A DNA stretch of 64,000 bases from Gallionella sp. (lineage in GTDB: Bacteria; Pseudomonadota; Gammaproteobacteria; Burkholderiales; Gallionellaceae): NCBI GenBank assembly GCA_023229845.1, contig JALNYK010000015.1, positions 1 through 64,000 on the forward strand, given 5' to 3'. Positions 25,711 through 34,250 of this stretch are shown here, in pieces. The position numbers were made by a program, and so were the translations under genes. The first letter of the stretch is position 1. Each line of letters begins with the position of its first letter. Under the pieces are notes generated by a model, which saw only the letters and a program-made list of their open reading frames with translations, made no database searches and was not told where the DNA came from.

Positions 25711-26459
25711 TCTGGAATTTCGGCTGGAGCGGCTTGCTGCTGCTCGTCTTCCTCGCGGTATCGAGTTTCCGCATCCTGCGCGAATACGAGCGCGGCGTGG
25801 TGTTCATGTTGGGGCGCTTCTGGAGAGTGAAGGGGCCCGGCCTGATCGTCGTCCTGCCGGGCATACAGCAGATGGTGCGGGTGGATCTGCGCGTGGTCGT
25901 GATGGACGTGCCCAGCCAGGACGTGATCTCGCGCGACAACGTCTCGGTGAAGGTGAACGCGGTGGTGTATTTTCGCGTCGTCGATCCGCAGAAGGCGATC
26001 ATTCAGGTGGAACATTTCGTCGAAGCCATTTCGCAGCTGGCGCAGACCACGCTGCGTTCGGTGCTGGGCAAGCACGAGCTGGACGTGATGCTAGCCGAAC
26101 GCGAACGCCTGAATCTCGACATCCAGCAGATCCTCGATGCACAGACCGATGCATGGGGCGTCAAGGTATCGACCGTGGAGATCAAGCGTGTGGACATCGA
26201 CGAGTCCATGGTGCGCGCCATCGCGAAACAGGCCGAGGCCGAGCGCGAACGGCGCGCCAAGGTGATCCATGCCGAGGGCGAGTTGCAAGCCTCCGAGAAG
26301 TTGCTGCAGGCCGCGCGCGTGCTGGCGCAGTCGCCGCAGGCCATGCAGTTGCGTTACCTGCAGACCCTCAACGCCATCGCCGGCGACAAGAGCAACACTA
26401 TCGTCTTCCCGCTGCCGGTCGAGTTCCTCGAATCGCTGGTCAAGCCCGGACGCGGCTAG
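25707..26459 (+). CDS. Slipin, SPFH/band 7 membrane scaffold protein
   Basis: A 250-residue protein: one N-terminal membrane segment (LLLLVFLAVSSFRIL), the SPFH domain (YERGVVFMLGRFWRVKGPGL, RVVVMDVPSQDVISRDNVSV) and a C-terminal coiled helix rich in Glu/Arg (EAERERRAKVIHAEGELQAS). Slipins oligomerise into membrane microdomain scaffolds and are substrates or partners of the NfeD protease encoded just upstream with an ATGA overlap. Length is normal for bacterial slipins. Confidence 0.95.
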   Translation: MIWNFGWSGLLLLVFLAVSSFRILREYERGVVFMLGRFWRVKGPGLIVVLPGIQQMVRVDLRVVVMDVPSQDVISRDNVSVKVNAVVYFRVVDPQKAIIQVEHFVEAISQLAQTTLRSVLGKHELDVMLAERERLNLDIQQILDAQTDAWGVKVSTVEIKRVDIDESMVRAIAKQAEAERERRAKVIHAEGELQASEKLLQAARVLAQSPQAMQLRYLQTLNAIAGDKSNTIVFPLPVEFLESLVKPGRG

Positions 26460-26522
26460 CGCCTTCAGCAGCGTCCGGCAGCGCGCGACCGGGGCGATCT
26501 CCGCGCGTTCGCCGGCCGTATG
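26460..26522 (-). pseudogene. C-terminal fragment of a PepD-like dipeptidase
   Basis: Read on the minus strand, this stretch encodes TAGERAEIAPVARCRTLLKAL. It closely parallels the true PepD C-terminus in this window (APGERVEIASVGRCWTLLKAV at 29.33-29.39 kb). Only about 20 codons survive between the slipin gene and the next gene, with no start and no upstream body, so it is a relic of a duplicated or lost peptidase gene. Confidence 0.6.
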
Positions 26523-26602
26523 AAACTTTTGCCTTCCCGTCGCATTCAAATAGGTTCGGGTGAGCTAACAGGCTTGCCGGCAAACCTCATCGGGAGGTCG
26601 CC

Positions 26603-27436
26603 ATGGATTCTTTATCGGGAATCAACGCCAACAGCCTTCTTGCCAACATCTTCGCGAGTGGGGTCATCACCCCGTCGACCGCGCTGCGGGCATCTAGTCT
26701 TTCGTCGGGTATTTTGTTCGACAATTCCTCGACGGTCGTCGAGCTTTCCGGGCTGGGCCGGGCGCTGTCTGCCGCCACCCAATTTCAGGAGCATCTGCTA
26801 GCCCTGAAACCGGGTTCGGCAACGAGCGGCGGGGGCACGAACTTCGGCACCGACTTCGCCAGCCTCGCCGCGGAAGTGCAAAGCTTTGTCGATGCCTTCA
26901 ACGGCCTGCAGGACACCATTGCCGATGTCGGCGAGACGAACACCCTGTCGGGCGGAAACGTCTCGTTCGCGCAGGGCTTGAGCCAATCGCTGGATGCACA
27001 GGCGCAGAGCGACTATGCGAACGGCAGTTCTGCGCTGACTAATCTGTCGCAGCTCGGGATTACATTTCAGCCCGCTACGCTCCCCGGCGGGGGCGGCAGC
27101 CTGAGCATCGACCTGAGCGAGCTTCAGTCGGCCTTCGATACCGATGCCGCGGGCGCGTTTTCGCTGCTATCGGAAGCCGCGAACGCATTCGGCGAGTTGG
27201 GAGGCAGTTTTGCCGCACAAGGAGCCAGACAGTATTCTTCCCTTGCCACGCTGGCACAGTTCTCCTCCAACATGACACTCTTCGGCGACGGGCTTTTTAC
27301 CCCGACGCAAAGCAGCGGCAACATCGGCTTGTTCGATAACTTGCTGCTTGCCGAAGCGCTGACCAGCGGCGCCAACATTCAGCAGACGGTTCGAGCCATC
27401 AGTCAATATACGCTGGTGGCCAACCTGTTCGGCTAA
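26603..27436 (+). CDS. Orphan protein resembling the FliD C-terminal domain
   Basis: A 277-residue protein rich in Ser, Gly, Ala, Leu and Asn, with no cysteine. Segments SLAAEVQSFVDAFNGLQDTI, NGSSALTNLSQLGITFQ and SLSIDLSELQSAFDTDAAGA follow the pattern of the flagellar cap protein FliD C-terminal region (repeated 'L..LGI.f...G.l.lD...L..al'). The N-terminal FliD domain and other flagellar genes are absent. No classical signal peptide is visible; the N-terminus (MDSLSGINANSLLANIF) is amphipathic. It could be an extracellular or filament-associated protein (inference). The GGGAGG ribosome-binding site supports the start. The TAA stop abuts a palindromic element. Confidence 0.75.
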   Translation: MDSLSGINANSLLANIFASGVITPSTALRASSLSSGILFDNSSTVVELSGLGRALSAATQFQEHLLALKPGSATSGGGTNFGTDFASLAAEVQSFVDAFNGLQDTIADVGETNTLSGGNVSFAQGLSQSLDAQAQSDYANGSSALTNLSQLGITFQPATLPGGGGSLSIDLSELQSAFDTDAAGAFSLLSEAANAFGELGGSFAAQGARQYSSLATLAQFSSNMTLFGDGLFTPTQSSGNIGLFDNLLLAEALTSGANIQQTVRAISQYTLVANLFG

Positions 27437-27553
27437 CGGGCATGCAAGTGCGCCATCCTGATGATGAACTTGTCATGCCCGTTCCCCTCTCCTCAATCCT
27501 CTCCCGCGAGCGGGCGAGGAAGCGAACGAGTCGCTACGCGAGTTTCACGTTAA
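27435..27553. repeat. GGGCATGGCAA palindromic element, copy 2
   Basis: AACGGGCATG.. and ..TGTCATGCCCGTT arms, then CTCTCCCGCGAGCGGGCGAG and CGCTACGCGAGTTTCACGTT. It begins at the stop codon of the FliD-like gene and ends 15 bases from the end of the convergent RMD1-like gene, so it fills the whole intergenic space. Confidence 0.85.
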
Positions 27554-27567
27554 AGAGCCGTCATTGC

Positions 27568-28365
27568 TTAAAGCAGGTGCTTGTCCGCCATCTCGATCAG
27601 GCTGATGACGATCTCGAACAGGATCAGGCCGATCACGTACCATTCCAGTTTGTGCAGTTGCTTGTTGTCCCACACGTCGGCCAGCGTCTGCGCGGTGTCG
27701 GAGATCAGTCCGAGTTTGCGGTCCAGCGCCGACTGGCGTTCCTTCAGCTCGAATTCGTCTTCCATGCTGGCATACAGGCCTTCTAGGTGCGGGTTGTCCC
27801 ATAGCGTCTCCGGCTTGTCGCCGATCTCGGCGCGTCCCACCATACGATGCTCGATCAGCAGCATGGAGCCAATCTTGGACAGCAGCTTCTTCGTGTCGGC
27901 GCTCACGCGGCCATGCGTCGCCAGTTCCTGCGCCAGTGGCTCGATCTTGTCGAACTCGCCGGCGACCTTTTTCTCGTACAGCGTCAGCACCAGGTTCTTG
28001 CTCAGCGCATCGGCGATGACCTGCAGCTTCTCCAGCGATACCACATCCAGCGACACCGCGCCGCTCTGCACGCCGATGCTGCTGCGTCCGGCGTGGATGT
28101 CCATCTCTTCGATCTCCGGCGTTTGGTACGGATTGGTCAGCAGCGGTTTCAGCGTATCGAGAAAGCTTATCTCGTCCTGTGCACTTACGCCGAACAGCAC
28201 CGCCACGCCGTAACGGAACAGCACCGCGACACCGCCTTCGGCATTCACCTGCAGCGTCAGCGGCGTGGTCGCCAGGCAATCGGCAAGCTTGAACAGACGC
28301 AGATCCAGTCGGTCGCCGAGCAGCAACGCGCGCGCCTTCAGGTCTTTTTGTTCGGTCAGCAGCAT
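27568..28365 (-). CDS. RMD1/YagE (DUF155) family protein
   Basis: A 265-residue protein of the DUF155 family, known from yeast Rmd1 and Sif2-like proteins: RYGVAVLFGVSAQDEISFL, SLEKLQVIADALSKNLVLTLYE, an internal helical region (DEFELKERQSALDRKLGLI) and a single C-terminal membrane anchor (EWYVIGLILFEIVISLIEMA) followed by a short tail. The topology places the body in the cytoplasm. The function in bacteria is unknown. Followed upstream by an unrelated membrane protein gene. Confidence 0.88.
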   Translation of the reverse strand: MLLTEQKDLKARALLLGDRLDLRLFKLADCLATTPLTLQVNAEGGVAVLFRYGVAVLFGVSAQDEISFLDTLKPLLTNPYQTPEIEEMDIHAGRSSIGVQSGAVSLDVVSLEKLQVIADALSKNLVLTLYEKKVAGEFDKIEPLAQELATHGRVSADTKKLLSKIGSMLLIEHRMVGRAEIGDKPETLWDNPHLEGLYASMEDEFELKERQSALDRKLGLISDTAQTLADVWDNKQLHKLEWYVIGLILFEIVISLIEMADKHLL

Positions 28366-28441
28366 GGAGGTTACTCGTTCGGGATTTATATGGTCAGCAT
28401 ATTGCGCCGGTGCAGCAGCGTCAAACTTCGCTTGCTCTTCT

Positions 28442-29308
28442 TCAGTCGTGCTTCGGCGCGGTATTCTGCTTGTCGGCGATCATCGCCTTGGCTTTTGCAC
28501 GGGCCTCTTCCAGGCTGATGTCGCCGTTGGCGCGCATCACGCGGATCATCGTCATCAAATCGCCTTGCCGCGCCAGCTCTTGCAGATCGGCTTCGCCGGC
28601 CTGGCTGGTCAGGTCGTTTGCGGAATGCATGGGGCTGGCGATGCTTACGCCGCGCTCGCGCAGCAGGGCGAGTATGGCCTTGATGCCGGGCGATGCGCGC
28701 CACTCTATCCGCAACAGATCGTTCGGTTCCAGCGCGACAGGGTAATGCCCCCATCGTCCCTGACTGATCTTCTTGCCGTCCGGGTTTCCGGCGCGCTCAT
28801 CGGCCAGACGTCGTGCCAGTTCGGTGGTATCCGTATTCCGCAGCTGCAGTTCCAGAAACGTATTGCGGACCTCGCGATTGCCGCCGTGGCGATTTTCAGG
28901 CGTGTTCCAGTGGCGCTTGTGGCGTCTGGCTTCGGCAATATTGGCATAAGGCACATACAGCACCTGCGGACCTTCCGTTTGCCATGCCACATTCTGGTAG
29001 GAGCGCCATTTGATGTAGAGCCCCTGGCTGTCGGCGCGCACTAGCCAGGCCGAAGGCTGGCGCGACTTGAGGCAAAGATTGACCAGCATCAGCCAGAACA
29101 GACCGAGCCAGAAAACGATCCACCAGGCGATAAAGGCCGGCAACGCACCGCCTTCGCCAAAATAGATTCCTCCCCGCAATCCGACCCAGATACAAAAGCC
29201 GACCACGATCCCCATCAGCAACATCGTTACCCACGGCGACGAAGCCCGGAACTCCCGGATATCGCTATCGGGTGCTTCCTGGAGTTGCAGCAGGTGCAAG
29301 GGCTTCAT
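28442..29308 (-). CDS. Hypothetical membrane protein
   Basis: A 288-residue protein with two N-terminal membrane segments (VTMLLMGIVVGFCIWVGL; FIAWWIVFWLGLFWLMLV), a soluble domain resembling a PH-like or bPH fold in pattern (AWLVRADSQGLYIKWRSYQN, VLYVPYANIAEARRHKR; inference), and a C-terminal short-SHOCT-like helix (DLMTMIRVMRANGDISLEEA). It lies nine bases downstream of pepD on the same strand and may be co-transcribed. No family assigned. Confidence 0.75.
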   Translation of the reverse strand: MKPLHLLQLQEAPDSDIREFRASSPWVTMLLMGIVVGFCIWVGLRGGIYFGEGGALPAFIAWWIVFWLGLFWLMLVNLCLKSRQPSAWLVRADSQGLYIKWRSYQNVAWQTEGPQVLYVPYANIAEARRHKRHWNTPENRHGGNREVRNTFLELQLRNTDTTELARRLADERAGNPDGKKISQGRWGHYPVALEPNDLLRIEWRASPGIKAILALLRERGVSIASPMHSANDLTSQAGEADLQELARQGDLMTMIRVMRANGDISLEEARAKAKAMIADKQNTAPKHD

Positions 29309-29317
29309 GCGGGCGAC

Positions 29318-30916
29318 CTAAGCCAAGGCCTGCAGCACAGCCTTCAGCAGCGTCCAGCAGCGGCCCACCGATGCGATCTCGACGCGCTCGCCCGGTGCAT
29401 GCGCGCCGCGGATGTCCGGGCCGAAAGAGATCATGTCCAGCTGCGGATGGCTGGCCGCGAGCAGGCCGCATTCCAGTCCGGCGTGGATCACCTGCAATCC
29501 GGCGGGCTGGCCGAACTGTTCCGTATAGACTCGTCGGCACAGCGCGAGCAGCGGCGAAGCCGGGTTCGGCGTCCAGCCCGGATACGCGCCGTCCTTCCAT
29601 GCCCGCAATCCGTACGACGCGGCATGTGCGACCAGCTTGTCGGCCAGTGCATCGGCGCGTGCGCCCTGCAGCGAGCGCACCTTGAACGTCGCCTTGAATG
29701 TGCCCTGTTCGAGCGCGACTACGCCGAGGTTGGATGAAGTGTCGGTCACGCCGTGGAAGTCGGAACTGACGCGCGACACGCCGTTTACGGAAGTGTCGAG
29801 AAAGGCGAGCAGGCGGTCGCGTTCAGCGTTCGCAATTGCCATGCCTGCGGACTCATTCCCTCCCCCTTGCAGGGGGAGGGCTAGGGTGGGGGTAGAAGCT
29901 GTAGCATCCTCCGGCATGTCGTAATGCCGGCAGGCGAATGACACGTTCGCGTCGGCTGCGGCGAAGCGCTCGCGCCACGACTCATGCCGGTGCTGCGCCC
30001 ACTCGTCTATGCTGGCCGCGATTCCGGCGGGCAGTGCGCAAGTCGCGAACGCTTCGCGCGGGATCGCGTTGCGTGCGCTGCCGCCGTTGAATTCGATCAG
30101 GCGCAGGTCGGTATGTGCGGCCAGGTCGCGCAACGCTTCTGCCAACAGCTTGATCGCGTTGCCGCGGCCGAGATGAGTGTCGATGCCGGAGTGGCCGCCG
30201 CGCAACCCGGAGACCTCGAATCGCACCAGCGCATAGTCGGATGATCTCCCTCCCCCTTGCAGGGGGAGGGTTGGGGAGGGGGTAGAAGCGCTTGCTTCCA
30301 ACTTCTCTGTCTCGACTGTGCCGCGCACCTCCACATCCACGCCGCCCGCGCAGCCCAGATAGAAATGCCCCCACTCCTCGGTATCGAGGTTGATCAGCGT
30401 CTTGCCTTGCAAGGTGCCGGGAGCTAGGCCGCGCGCGCCGTCCATGCCGGACTCCTCGTTCACCGTCAGCAACACCTCGATCGGCGGATGCACCAATCCC
30501 GGCTCTTCCAGCGCGGCCAGCGCGAGTGCCACGCCTATGCCGTTATCCGCACCCAGCGTGGTGTTCTCCGCGACCACCCAGCCGTCGCGCACTACCGCAT
30601 TGATCGCATCGCGCTCGAAGTCGTGCACCGTTCCTGCATTGGATTGACACACCATGTCGAGATGGCCCTGCAGGATCGCGCCGGGCATGGACTCGCAGCC
30701 TGGGCTGGCGGGCTTCTTCAGGATCAGGTTGCCCGCGCCATCGACGATGGTTTCTATGCCGCGCGCTTGTGCCCATTCGATCAGATGCTGGATCAGCGCC
30801 GCCTCGCGATAAGAGGGACGGGGGATCGCGCACAAAGTTGCGAAATGAGCCCATACCGTATGCGGCTGCAGTGCTTCAAGAGGGCTCGCGCCCGTGGCGG
30901 AAAAGTTTGTTGTCAT
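29318..30916 (-). CDS. pepD: Aminoacyl-histidine dipeptidase PepD with two repeat-encoded insertions
   Basis: Cytosolic M20-family zinc peptidase cleaving Xaa-His dipeptides. Metal and catalytic motifs: LQGHLDMVCQ, LGADNGIGVALAL, NEESGMDGARGL and LDTEEWGHFYLG. Start chosen at 30916 (MTTNFSATG) by family alignment, giving 532 residues against about 485 in E. coli. The excess is explained by two in-frame copies of one palindromic element, encoding near residues 208-224 (STPSPTLPLQGGG) and 337-353 (STPTLALPLQGGG). The motifs are otherwise intact, so the enzyme may still be active if both insertions fall in surface loops. Confidence 0.93.
   Translation of the reverse strand: MTTNFSATGASPLEALQPHTVWAHFATLCAIPRPSYREAALIQHLIEWAQARGIETIVDGAGNLILKKPASPGCESMPGAILQGHLDMVCQSNAGTVHDFERDAINAVVRDGWVVAENTTLGADNGIGVALALAALEEPGLVHPPIEVLLTVNEESGMDGARGLAPGTLQGKTLINLDTEEWGHFYLGCAGGVDVEVRGTVETEKLEASASTPSPTLPLQGGGRSSDYALVRFEVSGLRGGHSGIDTHLGRGNAIKLLAEALRDLAAHTDLRLIEFNGGSARNAIPREAFATCALPAGIAASIDEWAQHRHESWRERFAAADANVSFACRHYDMPEDATASTPTLALPLQGGGNESAGMAIANAERDRLLAFLDTSVNGVSRVSSDFHGVTDTSSNLGVVALEQGTFKATFKVRSLQGARADALADKLVAHAASYGLRAWKDGAYPGWTPNPASPLLALCRRVYTEQFGQPAGLQVIHAGLECGLLAASHPQLDMISFGPDIRGAHAPGERVEIASVGRCWTLLKAVLQALA
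29856..29904. repeat. CCCTCCCCCTTGCAGGGGGAGGG element in pepD, copy a
   Basis: A 10-base stem CCCTCCCCCT / AGGGGGAGGG followed by CTAGGGTGGGGGTAGAAGC. It is in frame in pepD and encodes a TPTLALPLQGGG-like peptide. Confidence 0.85.
30244..30292. repeat. CCCTCCCCCTTGCAGGGGGAGGG element in pepD, copy b
   Basis: The same stem as copy a, followed by TTGGGGAGGGGGTAGAAGC. Same orientation and same reading frame, 388 bases from copy a. Confidence 0.85.
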
Positions 30917-31116
30917 CGTCAATACTCTGGGGTGGATCGCCTTAACGCGCGAAATAGCCTGCATTCTATCCCGCGCGGGGTCTCCGTCGGCCCTGCTCGT
31001 CATCGGTCGGCGCATGATTTTGCGCGCTTGTTTCCTTGCTTATAGTCTGGCAATCTCGCGCAGCATGGCTTGGGATGTCATCACCTCGGCAAGAACCGTT
31101 CCGGAGGGAATCGAAT

Positions 31117-31968
31117 ATGCAGGAACACGCTTACATCATCCGTACGATGAGCCTTGAGGAGCTGGATATTGCCGTCGAGTGGGCGGCGCGCGAGGGATGG
31201 AATCCGGGGCTGCACGATGCCGGATGTTTTCATGCAGCCGATCCGGAAGGGTTTCTGGTCGGGATGCTTGGAAGCGAGCCGATAGCCACGATCTCCGCGG
31301 TGAAATACGGCGACTCCTTTGGCTTCATGGGCTTCTATATCGTCAAGCCCGAGTATCGCGGCGCGGGCTACGGCATGAAAATCTGGCAGGCTGCGATGGC
31401 CCGTTTGACCGGACGCAACATCGGTCTGGATGGCGTCGTCGCGCAACAGGACAACTATCGCCGTTCCGGCTTCAAGCTGGCGTACCGGAACATTCGCTAT
31501 CAAGGCACGGGTGGCAAGCCGGTCGCGGCAGACGGGCGCATCGTGCCGCTATCCGCGGTGCCGTTCGAGTCGCTGAGCGCTTACGACCAGCCCTTCTTCC
31601 CGGACTGTCGCGAAGACTTCCTGCATTGCTGGAGCCGTCTGCCCGACAGCGCTGTGCTGTGTATCCTGCATGACGGCGAACTGGCCGGCTATGGCGTGTT
31701 GCGAGCCTGCCGCATCGGCTACAAGATCGGCCCGCTGTTTGCCGACGATGCGGCGCTGGCAGAAGCCTTGTTCATGGCTTTGCAGGCGCAAGCGCCGGAG
31801 AATGCGGCAATTTTCCTGGACACCCCGGAAACCAACCCGGCGGCGATCGAGCTGGCGCAGCGCCACGGCATGAGCGTCTCTTTCGAGACCGCGCGCATGT
31901 ACACCGGAACCGTTCCTGATCTCCCGATGCAGCGCCTGTTCGGCGTAACGACATTCGAACTGGGGTAA
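31117..31968 (+). CDS. GNAT family N-acetyltransferase, two-domain
   Basis: A 283-residue protein. The N-terminal GNAT domain carries the acetyl-CoA loop YRGAGYGMKIWQAA and the preceding strand FGFMGFYIVKPE; a second GNAT-like half (about 165-283, LAGYGVLRACRIGYKIGPLF) matches the C-terminal acetyltransferase-18 type domain. Substrate unknown. Start taken at 31117, with GGAGGG nine bases upstream. Divergent from pepD across a 200-base gap. Confidence 0.9.
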   Translation: MQEHAYIIRTMSLEELDIAVEWAAREGWNPGLHDAGCFHAADPEGFLVGMLGSEPIATISAVKYGDSFGFMGFYIVKPEYRGAGYGMKIWQAAMARLTGRNIGLDGVVAQQDNYRRSGFKLAYRNIRYQGTGGKPVAADGRIVPLSAVPFESLSAYDQPFFPDCREDFLHCWSRLPDSAVLCILHDGELAGYGVLRACRIGYKIGPLFADDAALAEALFMALQAQAPENAAIFLDTPETNPAAIELAQRHGMSVSFETARMYTGTVPDLPMQRLFGVTTFELG

Positions 31969-32133
31969 GGCGTGGAGTTTGCGTCCCCGGTTTTATCTGC
32001 ATTGCGCCGGATTTCGTGCTTCGCTCCAGCGCTCCTCGCTAAAGAAGACAAATTTAGCCCGGATATTTCATGGAGCATTTCATGTAGGAGCTCGGCTTGC
32101 CGGGCGATACGAGTTTCAGAGGTTCAACGTTCT

Positions 32134-33357
32134 TTAGCGTAACCGCTTCAACCGGAACAGGCCGTTGGCGTCGCTGTCGCTGCTGAAATACAGCGCGCCG
32201 TCCGGCCCGAAAGCGACGCCTGCCGGGCGCGCCCAGCGCTCGCCGTCGGGCAGCTGGAAGCCGGTGACCAGATCGTCCACTCGCACCGCCTGTCCATTCT
32301 GGAAGCGCACCGCGACGAGCTTGGGCGGGCGGCGCGTGGAAGGGCGGCCGATGAATCCGCCGCCGGGTTGGGTGCCCCATGAACCGTGCAGCGCGACCGC
32401 CGCGTCGAATTCCAGTCGCGCATCCATCGCGCCCTTGGGCACGAATGCCATGCCCAGCGGCGCATTGCGAGACGGAAACGTCGCCGCCGGCAGCATCACT
32501 TGGTTGATCGGGCGCGGCGGTGAGCTAGCGACGCAGTCGTCGCGCTTCACCTGTTTTCCGTCGAACTGGAACCATGGCATGCCGTGAAACGAACCCGCAT
32601 CCAGTTTGCTGAAATATTCCGGCGGCCGGTCGTAGCCCAGATGATCCGGCCCGTTGTTGCTGGCGTAGAGCGCGCCGGTCTGCGGATGCCAGTCGAAACC
32701 GACCGGGTTGCGCAGCCCTGAGGCATAAGGCTCCCAACTTGCCTTGCCGGCACCCTCGCGCAAGACCAGCACGCCGCCGCGCCGTTCGTCGAAGGGATAG
32801 CCCGCGCCCAGATACTGGTCGCTGCAATTGCGCTGTATGCCCAGGCTCGCATACACGCGTCCGTCCGGCCCCACGCCTGCCGTGCGGCTGTCGTGCCCGC
32901 CGCCGGCCGGCAGCGCCGCGAGCAAGGTCAGCGCCTCCGGCGAGATCTTCGATTGCCCCGGACGATACGGCGCGCGATACACCCCGTCCGTCCGCGCGAT
33001 CAGGATCTCGCCCGGTCGGAACGCCACGCTGTGCGGATAGTCGCCCAACTCCACCAGCACCTCCGGCTTTTTGTAGGGCGGCGGCAAGCGATATACCTTG
33101 CCCGATTTCGAGCCGGCGAACAGGTCGCCGTTTGCGGCGAATGCCAGCATGCGCGGACTATCCATGCCGGCCAGCCACTCCAGACGGTAGCCGCGGGGAA
33201 CGCGCGCCGTCCTGCGCTCGCCGTCCACCGTCAGCGCCTGCGTTTCATAGGCTAGCGTCTGGGTGCCGGCCTGTGCGGGCGCGCAGGCAAGGCACAGCAG
33301 CAAGCTACCGCAACGCATCGCGCGCACCGGCAAACGCCGCAAGAAATCGCGATCCAT
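32134..33357 (-). CDS. Sorbosone-dehydrogenase-like beta-propeller protein, secreted
   Basis: A 407-residue periplasmic protein with a signal peptide (VRAMRCGSLLLCLACAPAQA-G). It has repeated blades of the glucose/sorbosone dehydrogenase family: GYRLEWLAGMDSPRMLAFAA, VYRLPPPYKKPEVLVELG, NCSDQYLGAGYPFDERRGGV, LRNPVGFDWHPQTGALYASN, GVAFGPDGALYFSSD. Family members use PQQ or act as non-catalytic propellers; I cannot decide which. It stands alone; no dehydrogenase partner or cytochrome gene is adjacent. Confidence 0.85.
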   Translation of the reverse strand: MDRDFLRRLPVRAMRCGSLLLCLACAPAQAGTQTLAYETQALTVDGERRTARVPRGYRLEWLAGMDSPRMLAFAANGDLFAGSKSGKVYRLPPPYKKPEVLVELGDYPHSVAFRPGEILIARTDGVYRAPYRPGQSKISPEALTLLAALPAGGGHDSRTAGVGPDGRVYASLGIQRNCSDQYLGAGYPFDERRGGVLVLREGAGKASWEPYASGLRNPVGFDWHPQTGALYASNNGPDHLGYDRPPEYFSKLDAGSFHGMPWFQFDGKQVKRDDCVASSPPRPINQVMLPAATFPSRNAPLGMAFVPKGAMDARLEFDAAVALHGSWGTQPGGGFIGRPSTRRPPKLVAVRFQNGQAVRVDDLVTGFQLPDGERWARPAGVAFGPDGALYFSSDSDANGLFRLKRLR

Positions 33358-33383
33358 TTTGATCAGGCACGGTTCTCCGCGGA

Positions 33384-33494
33384 CTAGATTTCCACGCTCA
33401 GCGAGACGTAGGTCGGCAACGCGATGATGAACGAGATCATGCCGACCATTACCCAGCGAAAGATCTTTGCAAAGAATTTGAAATATTTGTTCAT
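33384..33494 (-). CDS. Small single-span membrane peptide
   Basis: 36 codons starting MNKYFKFFAKIFRWVMVGM, with a hydrophobic stretch (VMVGMISFIIALPTYVSL) and basic N-terminus. A GGGGTGA ribosome-binding site lies six bases before the ATG. It is located between the propeller gene and an otherwise empty stretch. No homologue recognised; the start signals and composition are the only evidence. Confidence 0.5.
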   Translation of the reverse strand: MNKYFKFFAKIFRWVMVGMISFIIALPTYVSLSVEI

Positions 33495-33857
33495 TTGATC
33501 ACCCCATTTTTTATCCAATCAGCCAAGAAATCGAAGGCAATCTCGACACGAGCATTGCCGCTATTGCGGCGGCGTATCCACCGGGCACGGGAAGCGCAAA
33601 TATCCTGCGTCTCTTCGCGGCCGGCAGCGTTACTGGAATTTCTCATTCCTTCGGAGTGCGCATCAAAAAATTGCCGGACGATTGCATGCTATGCCCGGCA
33701 AGCGCCACAAACCATACGGATACCCCTGTATTTTTATCGGGATAACGTGGGGGCTGTATTGAACTTACTGGGGTATGTCGGACGGCCAAGGTCCATCCCG
33801 TGCGGGCCGCAAGGGGAGGTGCACGGAGTTCGTGCAAGCGCTGGAGCGTTAGCGGGA
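33495..33857. other. Gap without a convincing gene
   Basis: About 360 bases with mixed composition. It may carry the promoter of the 36-codon gene near 33.5-33.55 kb. Open frames here on both strands lack ribosome-binding sites and sensible composition. No repeat of the families described elsewhere. Confidence 0.5.
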
Positions 33858-34202
33858 TTACTCCGTCACAAGCGCGACCGCAGTTGCTGCGGTCGCCTTG
33901 TCGATATCCAACCACACTTCGCAGTATTCATCGATTTCGCCGGTGGGAGTGGGGTCGCCTGCACAGCTGCAACCGCTTATCACGCTTTTGAAGAAAATAC
34001 CTGCTTTTATCCGGATGAGGTTTCCCGTTTCGGCAACACTGAGGATGGTCGCCGTGATCGGCTCGGCGAGCACGTAACTGCCGACGGACAAACCCTGCTG
34101 CAAGGGCAGTTGATCGACGTTTAATCGTTCGATTTCCTGCTTGAGTGTCGCCGCGAAATCCGGCGTACCCCAGGCGTTCAGTGTCTTGTCCAGTTTCATC
34201 AT
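33858..34202 (-). CDS. Hypothetical protein downstream of ycaO
   Basis: A 114-residue soluble protein with a small Cys-containing segment (SGCSCAGDPTPTGEIDEYCE) after a beta-rich centre (GLSVGSYVLAEPITATILSV). It starts 48 bases after the ycaO stop on the same strand, so it is probably in the same transcript. I do not recognise the family; whether it is a YcaO substrate or partner is open. Confidence 0.7.
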   Translation of the reverse strand: MMKLDKTLNAWGTPDFAATLKQEIERLNVDQLPLQQGLSVGSYVLAEPITATILSVAETGNLIRIKAGIFFKSVISGCSCAGDPTPTGEIDEYCEVWLDIDKATAATAVALVTE

Positions 34203-34250
34203 GAAATCGTATCGAGAGCGTGGCGTGGATCGGGGCAGGCCGGGATTATT

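Noticed and set aside
33495..34124. A 209-codon plus-strand frame
   Set aside because: It overlaps the minus-strand gene after ycaO, has no ribosome-binding site and has an incoherent translation.
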